Positions 38,451 through 51,236 of a stretch of 64,000 nucleotides of DNA are shown in pieces. Positions within the stretch are counted from its first letter, which is position 1. The number at the start of each line of letters is the position of its first letter. The notes under the pieces were generated by a model, which was given only the letters and a program-made list of their open reading frames with translations, was not told where the DNA came from and searched no databases. Origin of the DNA: Lumbricus terrestris (lineage: Eukaryota > Annelida > Clitellata > Crassiclitellata > Lumbricidae); the NCBI GenBank assembly GCA_949752735.1, contig OX457039.1:50444806-50508805 (forward strand). The letters are read 5' to 3'. The position numbers were made by a program, and so were the translations under genes.

Positions 38451-38579
38451 CGGCTGCTCACTGACCAGGTAAGGCTCCTGGCCAACTGCACTTGATGTCA
38501 CAAGTGACTGGACTCGAGTCACTGGAGTTATCAAGACTGGGAAGGAAGCGACTTATCAGGCAAGCTCTCCTTGTCGCCT
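38451..38579 (-). other. Possible non-coding (UTR) exon
   Basis: The segment is bounded on the minus strand by CTTTGCTTTAG and GTAAGTGC, which are good acceptor and donor sites. It has higher G+C than its surroundings. All three frames contain stops, so it would be untranslated. Weak evidence. Confidence 0.25.
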
Positions 38580-39159
38580 CTAAAGCAAAGAAACAATCAC
38601 TAAAAGAATTGGCATCCAACCAACCCGAAATAGATAAACATATAATTTATTAAACATTACGTGAAGTCTGTGAAGAAGGTAATAAGATACATAGATCGTT
38701 TGCAAGTGCTTCATGTTTAAATTCAGTGTGTGTGCCGACAGCATCTATACCAAAACCAAGCAAAATAGCCAATATTCCGAAAATATTATTATTCATTTTG
38801 CAATTTTGTTTCAAAAAGAAACCTTAGAAATTGATATCAAAGCAATGTAATTGTCCATGCAAAATCATTATAAAGGCTATTGTTTTTAAAGACATCACTT
38901 AAAAAGTTCAAATTTTAAACCAGTCATTCAAGTTTCAAACATCAAAACAGACACCATATTCAGGAAAATAATTTATCAAAATCATCAATTAACAAAGAAA
39001 TGCATGCTCATGATTAATAAGTTTACCAAGCACTTGATTAAGAAATGAATCAACAAATGACTTAGGCAAATTCGAAAGTCTGCTCCAACAAACCGGCATC
39101 TGCTGATGAGATCATACACGTGGGAGAGTATTTCTGTCGAAGCAGACGTCTGCCAACAA

Positions 39160-42100
39160 TCATCTGTAGCAGTTCTGCCGTTTTCTTCGCTTTTTCTTCA
39201 TGCCCTGCACAGATTCGAAACGTTCATAGCATAAAACTATTTACCAGGTACTCATAAGGCACTGAAAAGCTAAAAATTTCAAGGCAAACAGTCAAACAGA
39301 GCTCTATCATCTAGTACCAACTGGCAACCTCTCATTTTGTGAAACTAATGTGAAGGTCAGATTAATGTCATCAATGGCCCTGCTAACCACAAGGCATCCT
39401 GAAACAATGGAAACCACGGCTACTAACAACTTCAGGTTTACTTGGGATACAACAGGTCGGCAATCAATCTGGCCCGATGAGAAATTTTTTCTTTAGCCAA
39501 ACACAATACGAGTGCATAACATTGAAAAAATTGCAAATAAGATAATACTCACATTCAGTGCACCATTCATTTGCATTGCATGCATCTTGAATTTTCCTAA
39601 CCAAATAAAACAAAACGGGATAAATTTTATATGCCAAAATACTTTTTAAACCTAATAACAATGAATGCAATTTAGTAAAGAAGTGAGCAATCTTGATTTT
39701 AAAGATCTTGATAGAAATTAACTAATTATTATTAAAACTAACTACTCATGTTGCAATGCACTCAACTACTATGAAGACAAAAGCTTCATATTAGTGCCTG
39801 AAACAGAATGGTGTCTGAAACTCAACAAATTCAGAGCATAAATAACTTTGGCACAGTTTGACCCGATATATTCAAATAACTGTAAAAATATTAGATTACC
39901 AAAGTACTTCTTAAATTATGACTACATAAATATATGTATTCAACACTTCAACGACAAGCAGCATTGTTCCCAGCTGCTTTAGTACCCACTCATCACTAAA
40001 GCTGCTTTAGTACCCACTCATCACTAAAGCTGCTTTAGTACCCACTCATCACTAAAGCGTCAGTCTACAAGTTCATACAACCTTTAAGCGATCGAACTCC
40101 TCGTTCGTTGAACTTGGCCAATGTTTTGACGTTACTTAGAAGCTTCTTCTGCCCTACAACAAAGAAATTCTGCTACAAAAATTGGTCATTGTCAATTGCC
40201 TATAGTGATGTAGCTTTTCCGGAAAAGTATTTTGACGGAAAGTTTCCGGAAAGTTTCCGAAGAACCGGAAAAAACATTAAAATCAGAAAATATCAGAATT
40301 TCACTCTCAGAAAATTTTCTTATAGTTTAAACTCCTTTTATTTACCGTACTTCTGTCGATGCAAACAATGTTGAACTTAAAAATAATTAATATGAACAAT
40401 AAACACTGTTCATTAGCATTTCAGACTAGAGTAGCCTATAGAAAACTAGTTGCTTGAATGTCTGCAGTCATCTCTGTTGCAGGAAATGTGTAAAAACTGA
40501 CATAAACATGAAACTATACTGCATCAATTGCTGTTTCTGTCATATTTTCAAGCAACTAGTTTTGTCTTATATTTTCATAACTCACAAATATGAAGGAGAC
40601 TGAATGAAAACAAATATTTTCTCTAAATATACAGCAAAGTTTAATTGCATTTAATTCCTAAATGTACCGGTATTTTTGGGCTGTATGAAACTTTCCGGAC
40701 AATTTTTCCACCTCACAACACTAACTTCTGATAGTGATCGATGTATATAGTAACATGATATTGAAAGAAAACTTCGGACTCCTTAGAATTGAGTGTGTAT
40801 TTAGTAATATTTTATTGGTGGAAAAATACGTTGGAAAGTTTCCGGAAAAGTATGAAACTTTCAGGACTATTTTTCCACCTCACAACACTAACTTCTGATA
40901 GTGATTGATGTATTTAGAAACATTATATTGAAAGAAAATTTCGGACTCATTAGAATTGAGTATGTATTTAATAATATTTTATTGGTGGAAAAATATGTCG
41001 GAAAGTTTCCGGAAAGATTCGTCGGAAAGTTTCCGAAACTTTCCGGAAAGATATGAAACTTTCCGAGGAAAGTTTCCGCCTCACAACACTAATTGCCTAG
41101 CTTCACCCGAGAGAATCATTTCAATGATCTAATCACATATAGAAACAAGACTACAGCTTTAAGAAGATGCATCGCGAACCACAAAAAAGACCAGAAAATC
41201 CAATATATATCAAAATATAATTCTATGATTTTAAAGATACAGAACAAGTATTATATTGTATAGTACATTCGTTTATTCCACAGTCGCATTGTTGTAATGC
41301 AACATATTACAATAACCAGATTCTATTACGGCAAAAGTCTGCCCTTGTCTAGATCAGTTCAGCTACATTGCCAAGTGTCTTGTCACATTTTATGGTTAAT
41401 TTTCAGTATTTGAATGCTTTTTAAATTATTGAACATAATGTCAACAATAGTGATCATCTTTACAGCAAAGTTAGTAATTGTCCTACAAAGCAGATCCAGT
41501 TCTGCAAACAAAGAGTTTCCATTTAAGGAAATTCTTAGCATATTAAAAAAAGAATTACACTTACTGAAAATATTACAATGCAGCCTTGTGTATTCTGACT
41601 GTGATATGAATCTAGCAAACACCTTAAAGCGCTCATGGAACTGCCTACAACACAAAAAACTCAATGTCTCATTTTTATCAGAATAGGGAAAAGCTTTACA
41701 TACAGGAAATAAATCAAAATTCTTACATTCAAAACAATTAAACACGCACAAAAATAATAGTTTCTGTAAATATTTGCACAATTATTTTGGAGTTTCACAA
41801 AAATTAGCACTTTGATGCCTAGCACCAGCACGTGCCTTGTCCACTGATTTCAATTGCAGATATCCAAAATATAATTGTCGTGTTACAATATTGGTGTAAT
41901 GGGCCCATTATATATCTACAGTTTTATCTGCATCTACACACTCATTGCAATTACTACAGCATAAGTCATGAATTCCAAAATTTGAGGTTTGAAACCCAGT
42001 CAGTGAAGTAAAACTGACAACCAGCTGAGAAGCTATGTGATCTGTACAGAAAGATTCAAATCTGTGCCTCAGTTGAAGATAAATAAAATCCAGCCACACA

Positions 42101-45100
42101 TCTAAGAAAAGCAGACACAGTCACATGAGTTCATAACAAACGAATGAAAACCTCACTTTACCTCATCTTAAGCAAAACAGCAAAGACCATCATGCTCAGT
42201 GGTATGAAGCCACAGCCAATTTAAAGTTGTAGTAAAGAGGATTATATGTGATGGATCATATCACCAGTTCAGGATAGGCCAGGGATTAGACCATTTATAG
42301 ATAAAGCAGCAGTTATTATTCAATATTATTTTTAATAAATAAATTTGTAACGCGCGCAAGGTCATACCGAAATGTGAATCTGAGTCGTGAATAACGAATG
42401 AGATGAGAGCAGAAAGTTGATACAGCATACAGCAAGATGATGATTTAGCTGAGCATGTCTCGTAACAAGTCATGAATTAAACACAAACACATAGACCACA
42501 TACAATGCAACCAACTGCCAAAAACCCCAGACCTTTCTTCCCTCGACTGTTTCTTTTTGGCGGAGTAGTAAGTACGAAATCCTAGAGATGTTGAATTGTG
42601 AAGAATGCTATATTCTTTGGCTAGATTCTTTCGCCATTGCCGCTCTTTCAACTTTTGCCGATATGTATCAACTTGAAATAATTTGAATGCTAAAACAAGC
42701 AGCAAAACAGTTACACTAAAACTGATCAAGTCTTTGGGGGAAAAAACAGTTTCATCAAATTAAATATAAATTTACAATTAAAATGCACCATAGGGTAATG
42801 GGAGCTAGAAAACTTATCATGATTGGACTAATTCAAATATAAAAGTCTTTTTAGACATCAAAGTAGGTAACAGCTAGTCTGCCACACACTAACACAGTGA
42901 TATTTACAACTTGTGATAATCATTAAGCTGAAAAGTAATTGTAAGATGAGCAAATAAGCAAGAATCATGAAGAGCAGCTTGCCCCAAAATATCTAGCAGA
43001 TTTAATAATACTCGAGCCTCTTTCATATCATCCACTTTGTGCTTCAAATAGATTTGATCTTCCAGTTCCTCATACTAGAACAGCTATGGCTCAGCCCCTG
43101 GGTCCAAATTTATGGGAGGTGACTTGGCTAAGACACCACTTAGCGCTAAGATGCGTCTAGCTAAGACGTGTCGTAGACTTTACGACATCCCGTATTCACA
43201 ACGCACACTTACAGGACCACTTACTTAGTCGACAAACTAAAGCGTGGTTATAGTTAGCGCGCATGCGCACATAATATTAATAGGCGGCCGTGCCTTAGCC
43301 AGTGGGCTAGACAATGAGCTGTCCGCGTATCAAAACAAACAAAGACGTTGCATCGCCCGCGGAAGATATTATCTTCGGCGGTAGATTATATGCGATCTAA
43401 AATGCGTTTTGCTACACATTAATGGTATTTAGTGACGGCGAAAACCACAAGCATAAATCAGCTCATCGTCCCACATCCAACGGAATTAAATTTGGTGCCT
43501 CTGAAACACTCTTTAATAGTTTAAACCGCGTTGAAGTGGACGAATCGAAGATGTCCCGCCGGCCATGTTTGCCTTTACGACAGCGACTAGTAGACTTACA
43601 CGACCCTCATAGGTCGACTAGCGTAGTTGCAACTAGGATTTAAGACATGTCTGAGATACCGTCATAAATTTGGCCCCTGGTCCTTTACCTCAATAAGTCC
43701 CTCTCTTTGGAATACACTGTTCCCATCTACTCGATCTCAAATTCCAACTGGAAAATCTCTCCTCCTTATTTTCATTTCTCAAAACCTATTTCTTCACTTG
43801 TGGCCTTGTGCACTGTGAGCACTTGTGCACTGTGAGCACTTGTGTGTGGTTCACCATAATTTATTAGAGGCACTTTATAAATGTTTTAATACAATACAAT
43901 AAACTACAAACTTACAAGGAGCAGTAGGACTCCACAGACAACACATCACATACTGGCCAACATGTCCTTACAGAACAATTAATTCAGCAATATGGTCAAA
44001 TTAACGATTAAATGCATATCTTACCACTATCTATAGCAGTGTCATCGTAGTTTATTGAAACATCACAAAGAATTAATTCAGCTTCGTTATTAAATTCCTG
44101 TAACACATAAATTTCCACAGTTGTAGATATTTGCGTTTCAAGTGATCCTATTTAAAATTCTTATAACACATTGACACACCAGAAAAAAATCAACAAATTT
44201 GGAACTCATCTTGTTAATCATCAATATTTGCTTTAAATGATTCTGACAGACTGAGCTGCCATTAATCGTCATTACATACATGCACAAAAAGTCTAGTTTA
44301 TGAATATTACAAAGTCCTAAAAGCAAACCTAATTGTGAAACTTCTACAGCGCTGCTACAGAAAGCCAACACTGGGGTAAGTCTAGTCAAAATCAATTAAA
44401 GAAATGCCTATATAAAAACATGTAGGTTGAAAATCACTGACGTAAAGTTATAAGTCGTGCATAATTTTACATCATTACTAGAACAGAAAAAGAAGCACAG
44501 AAGAACACACCCTTTCAAAGTCATCCCTTAGTGCCATGTATCCCAGTTCTTGCTGCTCAATTACAGTGAGATTGACTGGAGCGAACAGATCAAAACACTC
44601 TGAAAAATCAAACCAGGTTCTGGCATCAATGGGAATTCCAGACATCAACATATCAAAGTGTTTATTGTCAGAGAAACAAAGAAAGATGAATTAGACATTA
44701 AAACACAAAGAGAAAGGAAATCTGCCTTATGCAAGTGCAAAATGACTCATGTGGTCTTGGGCCACAGAACTCATATTTTATGTACAACCTCAAGTACTGT
44801 GGTGGTCCATCACTATCGTCGTCTTCTCTTCCAGAAATAGGAAATCGCTCGGGGGATTCAGCCATGCATAACTTAGCATAATATGTTATAACAGAGTTGC
44901 CTAAAGAATCATTGCCACTTGCTTATCGTATAACTTATCTCCTGCTGCTTTAAATAATCTGCAAAACCAAAACGACATGTGGACCATGGTTTTGCAGATT
45001 TCTCATCAAAGTCCAGTTTCACAACAGGAGACAGAGTCCGCTGTATTTGGATGCAGACTGAAGGCATATCTCAAGGCTCAATACCACTGCTGTGAGCCAT

Positions 45101-48100
45101 CCTGAGATTCATAGTGGCTGATTAAGAACTTTTTCACATCATTGACTTAGGTCGACATATGCATTGTTTCAATGCTTGTGCCTAAACAACAAGCTATCCC
45201 TCCTGATACTGCAAGATTTATATCCACAGCTTGAGTCGTACTTTTCCCATTCCTTTGAACTGTCTTGCTACAAAGAATTCACCACTTTCAAGGGCATTTC
45301 ATGGGTCTTTTGATGTGCCTTTATTCCATCAGTCTTGTGACAGGCAATGGAAGAAGTTAGAGCGCAAATGCCTTCTAAACATCAAACTGTAAAGTTCTGC
45401 ATTGGACAAGTACTGCAAAACTTCAGCTTGAAAATTCAGGCACTAGAGAGCATCCACATCAATGCATATGGCTGCAAATATTTTTATTACCAATAATCTC
45501 TATACAGTGATAAAATCTCTTCATATTAAATGTCAAAAAACTTTATTCATATATGGGTTTAAGTACACACAGGTTTTACACACAAAAGAGTAGTACTTAA
45601 TAATCTACGACAAAAGTCTATCATTCTAACACTGAGCAGTTTATTCATTTGCGTAACGCAAAATTCAGAATGTATCTCATGCATACCTAAAGTCACAAAC
45701 ATCTTCTAAACACCAGTTTTCAAATTTTCAACCCTTTAACCAAAGTCAGAAAACTGGGTGAGGTGAACAAAACATGTTGTTCCTCAAATCATTTTTTCTT
45801 ATATTATACGCCTTCAGAAAAACGTGCTGTGTAACCAGCAAATAAAAAAACTGGTACAGAAATCACAGACTCAATTCTAAAACACTATACCTTCAGTTTC
45901 ATCAAAGCACTTCATGGGTTTCTCCAAATCTGCTGTGGCTGCAAAAGAAACAAATTCAATTAGAATTGAAAACAGATTTTTTTGTCTGCGGCCACAGCTA
46001 AACTCAAGATTCACAATAATAATCATAATTTTCACATCTTTAAGCAATTGTTACAACATACATTCATTTGACTACATCATTTGAGACCAGACCAGGCTCC
46101 TAATATTCAGTCATTATGTGAGTTTGCCATCTGCCTCCACATAAATTTGAGAAGAAACATGACCACCGCTAATTCATAAAGTGCTGTTACTCGTCATTAA
46201 TAATATCTTATATTTATGTAGAACAACTGTCAGCAATAATAAATTGTAAAAAAACTTGCATGCAATCTTAATTAACAAGATCCTCACATTTACAAGATCC
46301 TCACACAAAAACTGTAAACTGAGAATTTAATTCCACATTGCATACCTTGACCAATGTTTCCTTCTATATAGTAATCGCAGTAATGTTTCTCACATTCTAA
46401 AATGAAGAACAAAAAAACATGAAACAGTAAATAATATTTCATAAAAGTTACTTGCTACTACAAACTAGAATCTGGAGAAAAACTGCACAATTCAGCACAC
46501 ATGCATCATGTTTTCACTGACTTCCTGTCTCGCAACACATCTCATACAGAATAGCAGCACTTGTCTGGCAGCATCTCATTGTTAGAGACTGACAATTCAT
46601 TGTCCACTCATGTAATCAATAAGCAACTAGTGTCTCCATTCTATGGATTTATATGGCACACCTTCGATAAATCTACTCTGAGGTGCTAGGGGCGTGTACT
46701 AAGTGAATGACTAAATTACCCCTTTTACTATATTCGATTGTGCAATCAGATGGTCTTACTTCCTCTTATTGACCAATTCAAATCTGCTTGTGTAGCTAGA
46801 AAACTGACATCCAGAAAATGGCTATTTCCTTTAAATAACAATTATGCTGCTTGGCAAAGATTCTTATAGCCCAATAAACGAAAGAAGGGTTTTGTCCATC
46901 ATAAATTTAATCAGTTTCTTCAAGAATGTACAACTCTAATGCCACTTTATAATATTAGTAAGTCAACACAAGTTTACTAATCAATGAGTATAGGCAGCGC
47001 ACAACATACCACTTGCATCTTTTGTCTTCACACAGTTGGCTACATCCAGCCTGTATAACAGACAATTACATACAACACATCAGGTTCTGTACTGCTGTTT
47101 TGTAAGGCGCCCTTGCAATGGCATGGCCGTGTTGCAGCACCATATATTGTTGCAATTATTAAAATATTATTATTTAGTTCTGCTGAGCAAGCATAGCATT
47201 GAATACACAGGATCTTAATGCCATGTTTAAAGTTCACTTTTGGCCGAAGATCAGTCATATTGTTTTACTTTTCATGCAGGATAGTAAAGATACACAGGTA
47301 CAGCATACAACACCACAACATGGCCCTTACATCCAGATGAACCAAAAATACTATGTCAGTCACAGTCATTGCTTTGCAATGTGGAAAGCACAATGAAGTA
47401 GAAGCAACATTACGCTAGGTCAGAATGTTTCCAAGGAACACCAGGCCATCTGGGTAAACCCAACGCTCCATCCCTTGAACTCAGTGCAAGCAACAATACA
47501 GCGGCAAAAAATGCTCTTGCTTGCCCTCATGTTTACGCAACAATACAGCAGCATAAACGAAAAAACTGCTCTTGCTTGCCCTCATGTTTACGCAAATAAT
47601 ACGCATACAAGTGACCAGATGATGCACTCTACGACATGTGGTGAGCTCAGTTTCCAAAACGACTGTCTGACGTGTCCTCCATTTCAGTAACTTTCTGAAC
47701 AGTTTACTAGTAGTACACATATGCTTTTCAGCCATTTATTATTATAAAAATAACTTAATTTTAAACTATGATTGAACAATGAACACACATTTGGATTTTG
47801 TACCAGTCTTAATTAAAATTAAACAGGAAAGACACTCAACACTTATGCCTTTGCAATGTCATTCTGATTGGGCTTGAGATTAAAATGATTCGATACTTTA
47901 TAAGTTGAAATACATTGAGTAGTTTTACAAGCAAGCAAGCAAGTACAGACCAGCTACCAAATCCATATTGCTCAACGGCCTCAATCAAAGTCTCATCCTC
48001 TGATGCTGTCCACTTTTCATCAAAGATATGCAGCTGCTCAACAACCTCAGGAACCTTCAAAGACAGCAAACACCCAAACATCCAAAGTACATTAATCCAT

Positions 48101-50769
48101 AAATCTCAACTAAGCTAGTATATGGAACTGTTGCAGCTGTTAAAATAATAATAATGACAATTTATACGATGCCCTTATAAATTGTTATTATTATCCTTAA
48201 TATATATTTAATTCCATTATATACTAAAAACTATGTATTATCAACTGGCCACTAATGCAGGTTATTGGAAGGAATCTGCATTTATTTGTCTTCGAAATTA
48301 CAGGTTATATTCTTACTATTGTACATACAAATTATACAAGTAAGAACCTATTAAAAAATCTGATCTATAATTTATATCATGTCAGCCTGAGCACAGTTCT
48401 ATGCTTGTGGTGCATGAAATTACCTACAGTATGAGTTAAACTCCTATCAGTATGCACAGGTCTCCCGAAAACGGTTCTATCTATGTCTATAAGAAAGGAT
48501 GTATGCTTATTTGTCAGTTATGCATGCTCAGTTTTGCAGCTACTGACCTTAAACATTGTACATAAATAGACTTTCACTCAACTTACTCAGGCGTGCTATT
48601 TTCACCTTCTTATTCACTGTAGAACTCGAGATATTAGACATTTTAATTTTCCCCGTGTTAATTACGCGGTCGCTGCAAATGCGACGCCATTATTTGAATG
48701 TGCAATAACAAATGACGTCATTTTTCGCCAAGGCTTAGCTGCTTTAGCTTGAAACTCGAGCGCTCGCTACGCAGCGTAACCGCCCTGGTAAAGATAAATG
48801 CCTTAGGCCAAGGAGTATATACACTAAGAAGAGCCCCATGCAACATGAGTTTAACCAGCAGAATTGGGAAGACCTTCCAAGCAGAGGGGCATAAATAACC
48901 ATTTATAAACTCCAAATGCCGCCCCACAGGGGACGGTGGAGCTAGGGGCATAAAATCACCATTTATAAACCCCAAATGGTCGGCGAAGCTGCCCCGTATG
49001 GACATGTAGACCTGGGTTTGGGGACGAAAAATCTAAATTTCCCGTGGAACGCCGAATACCCCATCCTGCACTTTAAATTTCGCTGTGTTAATGTGTGCGC
49101 CATATTGACGTCGTATTTTAATTGTTTCTCAGTAGCGGCCAAGGAGTATATAGAATAATATTTATCCTGGGCAACGCCGGGTACCCCAGCTAGTAAACTA
49201 TAAGACTGTCAGTTGAAAACATGATTTTCTTAGAACTATTATTAAATTATATAGGATCTCCCATTGACAGATGCAATCCATTTTAAATACATACCTGGCC
49301 ACCAGGTACATATGGTTCGAGGCCTGAATTGCAGGCAATTATTGCATACATTAAAAACTTTTGAAGTTCCCTCAAATTAGGATCGAATCTGCAACTAAAT
49401 GACATCATGCTAAGTACTTTATTTGTATCATGATCTATTAGTGGTGGAAATTAATGGTGGATCAATTCAGCGATTTATATCTTGACCCATCATGGTCTGA
49501 TCACTGGAACCTGAAAGGGTGGTGAATGCTCTCCCCTAATCAATTCAATGCAAAAATAGCAAGATTGAGGCCACATAGCCACTATAAACATATGTAACAG
49601 GTGTACTAGTGTGTAGTACTGTGTACACCAACATTGAACATAAAATATTAGTTCTAAGCATTTCAAAAAGTACATACCACTTGCACTCTGTACTCGTGGT
49701 CTCTTTCATGTGATCCGATTTCAACACCACATGAAAAGCACTGCAAAAAATATAAACAAAATCATCAAACCTGTAAAAAAACACAAGTTTGTAAACTTAA
49801 CTTAGTAGAAGTCTCAACTAATCTAATATAGCTTCTGCAACAACAGTTGGCATGTAGTGCACACAAAGTTAGCATGCAATTTGCAGTACAGCTCTATCAA
49901 TCTACAAGCGCTCGTGAAGCTTTGATACTTGACACAATTATATAAATGCCATTGACTTTATTGCTATCATAGGGTCAATATACCGTCAATTTGTAAATTT
50001 TTAAAGTCATCCCTTTGACTGTTTTACTTAGATCTCGCGTTGAATACTTATTACTTACTCGCTGAGCGCATTACATCATAGGATGAGGCTGATAGGTCAC
50101 AGCACTCTATTTTAACGAAGCTGCTGGCAAACATCTTGATTTGTATACAGGCACGCAGTCTTCTGGATTACATTACTTCAATGTTGCAAAGTGGGAGTGC
50201 AGTTGGTTCATATCTAATACTGCAGTGTTAGCAGGTCGGAAATCGCTTTTATAAATAGTCTGGGTTTTTCTGGGGTCTTTCAGAAGGAAATCTGGGTTTC
50301 TTTCTGAAACCTCAGTGGTGGTGGCATACCTGGCCACCAAGGATTGCCTGGCCACTTGCGCTTGCAAAAGACACTGTCTATTTTCGCCCCCGATTTTAAA
50401 AGTATGCCCGAATATGGATCACGCTACCATCAACTTGCACGATTGACAATGCTGAAGTTTTAAAGCACCGCCAAAACTGACGTTTCCGGTTTGCGCAGCA
50501 GCCAAAATGGCGGCCTTGTTCTATAAAATTTCTCTGTATGCCGGCCACACTAATTGCATTGCACGCCAATTTAGTGCATATGAACTATTCACGTAGAGTA
50601 AAAATATTTTCAAGCGCACTCATCCAGGAATCACGTGACTTGCCTGTAAACAAAGGTTGACTCCGACGCACTGTGTGCATTCAATAACAACGCCTTCGAA
50701 TACGACTTCCTCGCAGTAACTGCATCTGATGCCGTTCAATGCAGCTTCAGAATGATCAGTGTGATCCAT
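39160..50769 (-). CDS. TADA2B: Ada2/TADA2B-like SAGA adaptor lacking SWIRM (12 exons, about 306 aa)
   Basis: Ada2 proteins anchor the GCN5 acetyltransferase module of SAGA. Exons, 5' to 3': 50769-50644, 49740-49678, 48054-47951, 47050-47010, 46396-46346, 45938-45891, 44599-44511, 44097-44025, 42689-42533, 41644-41565, 39596-39553, 39204-39160. Phases join. ZZ zinc finger: CSYC, CTQC, CFSC and H.RDH (about 16-57). SANT domain: DEKWTASEDETLIEAVEQYG, then FGSWLDVANCVKT. Ada2 central region: EQQELGYMALRDDFEREFNN, then VDTYRQKLKERQWRKNLAKE. These fit TADA2B better than TADA2A. The frame ends MKKKRRKRQNCYR-stop, about 110 residues short of human TADA2B (420 aa), with no SWIRM found. Another frame of the last exon ends LLEQTFEFA, but needs a phase break. 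Intron 1 has a GC donor. It is head to head with ATP23. Confidence 0.85.
39973..40056. repeat. Tandem repeat, 28-bp unit x 3
   Basis: GCTGCTTTAGTACCCACTCA plus TCACTAAA is repeated exactly three times. Intronic in the Ada2-like gene. Confidence 0.95.
40203..41091. mobile_element. Composite of three tandem hAT-type units, perfect outer 8-bp TSD
   Basis: Outer ends TAGTGATGTAGC and (other strand) TAGTGTTGTGAGGCGG are flanked by ATTGCCTA at 40195-40202 and 41092-41099. Inside, the right terminus CCTCACAACACTA is followed by ACTTCTGA and a new left terminus TAGTGAT, twice: spacers 40724-40731 and 40891-40898. So there are three units (40203-40723, 40732-40890, 40899-41091) in the same orientation with identical 8-bp spacers. 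Many TTTCCGGAAA palindromes lie inside. No coding sequence. Confidence 0.88.
43105..43676 (+). mobile_element. DNA-transposon-like element, copy in the Ada2-like gene
   Basis: Ends GGTCCAAATTTATGGGAGG and (other strand) GGCCAAATTTATGACGG form imperfect inverted repeats. CCCCTG lies just outside both and may be a target duplication. The reverse complement is found at 31104-31590. High G+C with CpG (CCCGCGGAAG, GCGCGCATGCGC). No transposase recognised. Confidence 0.65.
43677..43912 (+). mobile_element. Decayed LINE 3' end
   Basis: Plus-strand translation has FTSISPSLWNTLFPSTRSQI, then a KSLLLIFISQNLFLHLW-like stretch, matching the C-terminal pattern of CR1-like RTs (F...P.LWN.LP..IR). It ends with AGGCACTTTATAAATGTTTT and AATACAATACAAT. 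The DNA transposon at 43105 appears to have inserted next to or into it. Confidence 0.6.
44840..45890. other. Long intron of the Ada2-like gene; nothing recognised
   Basis: No exon-like homology and no clear repeat ends between the exons at 44511-44599 and 45891-45938. Confidence 0.4.
48590..49196 (+). mobile_element. Helitron-like non-autonomous element (3' end at CTAG)
   Basis: The right end reads CTGGGCAACGCCGGGTACCC then CAGCTAGT: a short G+C hairpin followed by CTAG, the usual 3' end of Helitrons. GCCAAGGAGTATATA occurs twice (about 48808 and 49137), and the GTGTTAATTACGCGG/GTGTTAATGTGTGCG segments also recur. The 5' end is not defined; the start given is approximate. It is in intron 2 of the Ada2-like gene. 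Confidence 0.45.
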
Positions 50770-51236
50770 TGAATCGCGTTACCAGAAATAGTACAATAAT
50801 TTTGAAAAAGGACTCAAATGAGAAGATTTTACGCGGATGCAAATAAATAAATCGAGTAACAATCCGCCATTTTGTTAGGACTAGTATCCCATAATTCCGT
50901 TTCACGCAGAAACGAGCAAGTGGCACTTGATATGGTACTGTTTTGATTAAACACTCGTTATCGTAAACTCGAAACTTATACATTCCCAAAAAGCGCGTTC
51001 CGAGGAATGGATTAATCACATACTCTCAGTGAGAGCAATATTGATAAACAGAGGTTCGAAATCTGCAGTCAGAGAGCAAGTAAATTCAAACTCTCATAAT
51101 GGTAACCATCTTCTTAACCCACGGTGTGCCGTTTGCCCTCATAAACAGCTAGAATCTAGATGTGAGAGACAGCGGTGCCAGTGAGTTCAGTGTGCAATCA
51201 TATGCAATATTCGTATTAATTCACAAATCAGTTGAA
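50770..51236. promoter_or_regulatory. Shared upstream region of Ada2-like gene and ATP23
   Basis: 467 bp separate the two divergent start codons, so both promoters must lie here or in the first exons. A YY1-type motif (AAAATGGCGG on minus, 50864-50873) lies about 100 bp upstream of the Ada2-like ATG. A second (AAAATGGCGGC on plus, 50504-50514) lies beyond its first exon, in intron 1. CACGTGA near 50633 is an E-box. Roles are inferred from motif type only. Confidence 0.45.

Noticed and set aside
38451..38579. Coding exon (SWIRM) of the Ada2-like gene
   Set aside because: Splice-like borders exist, but all frames are closed and no SWIRM residues appear. Kept only as a weak UTR-exon candidate.
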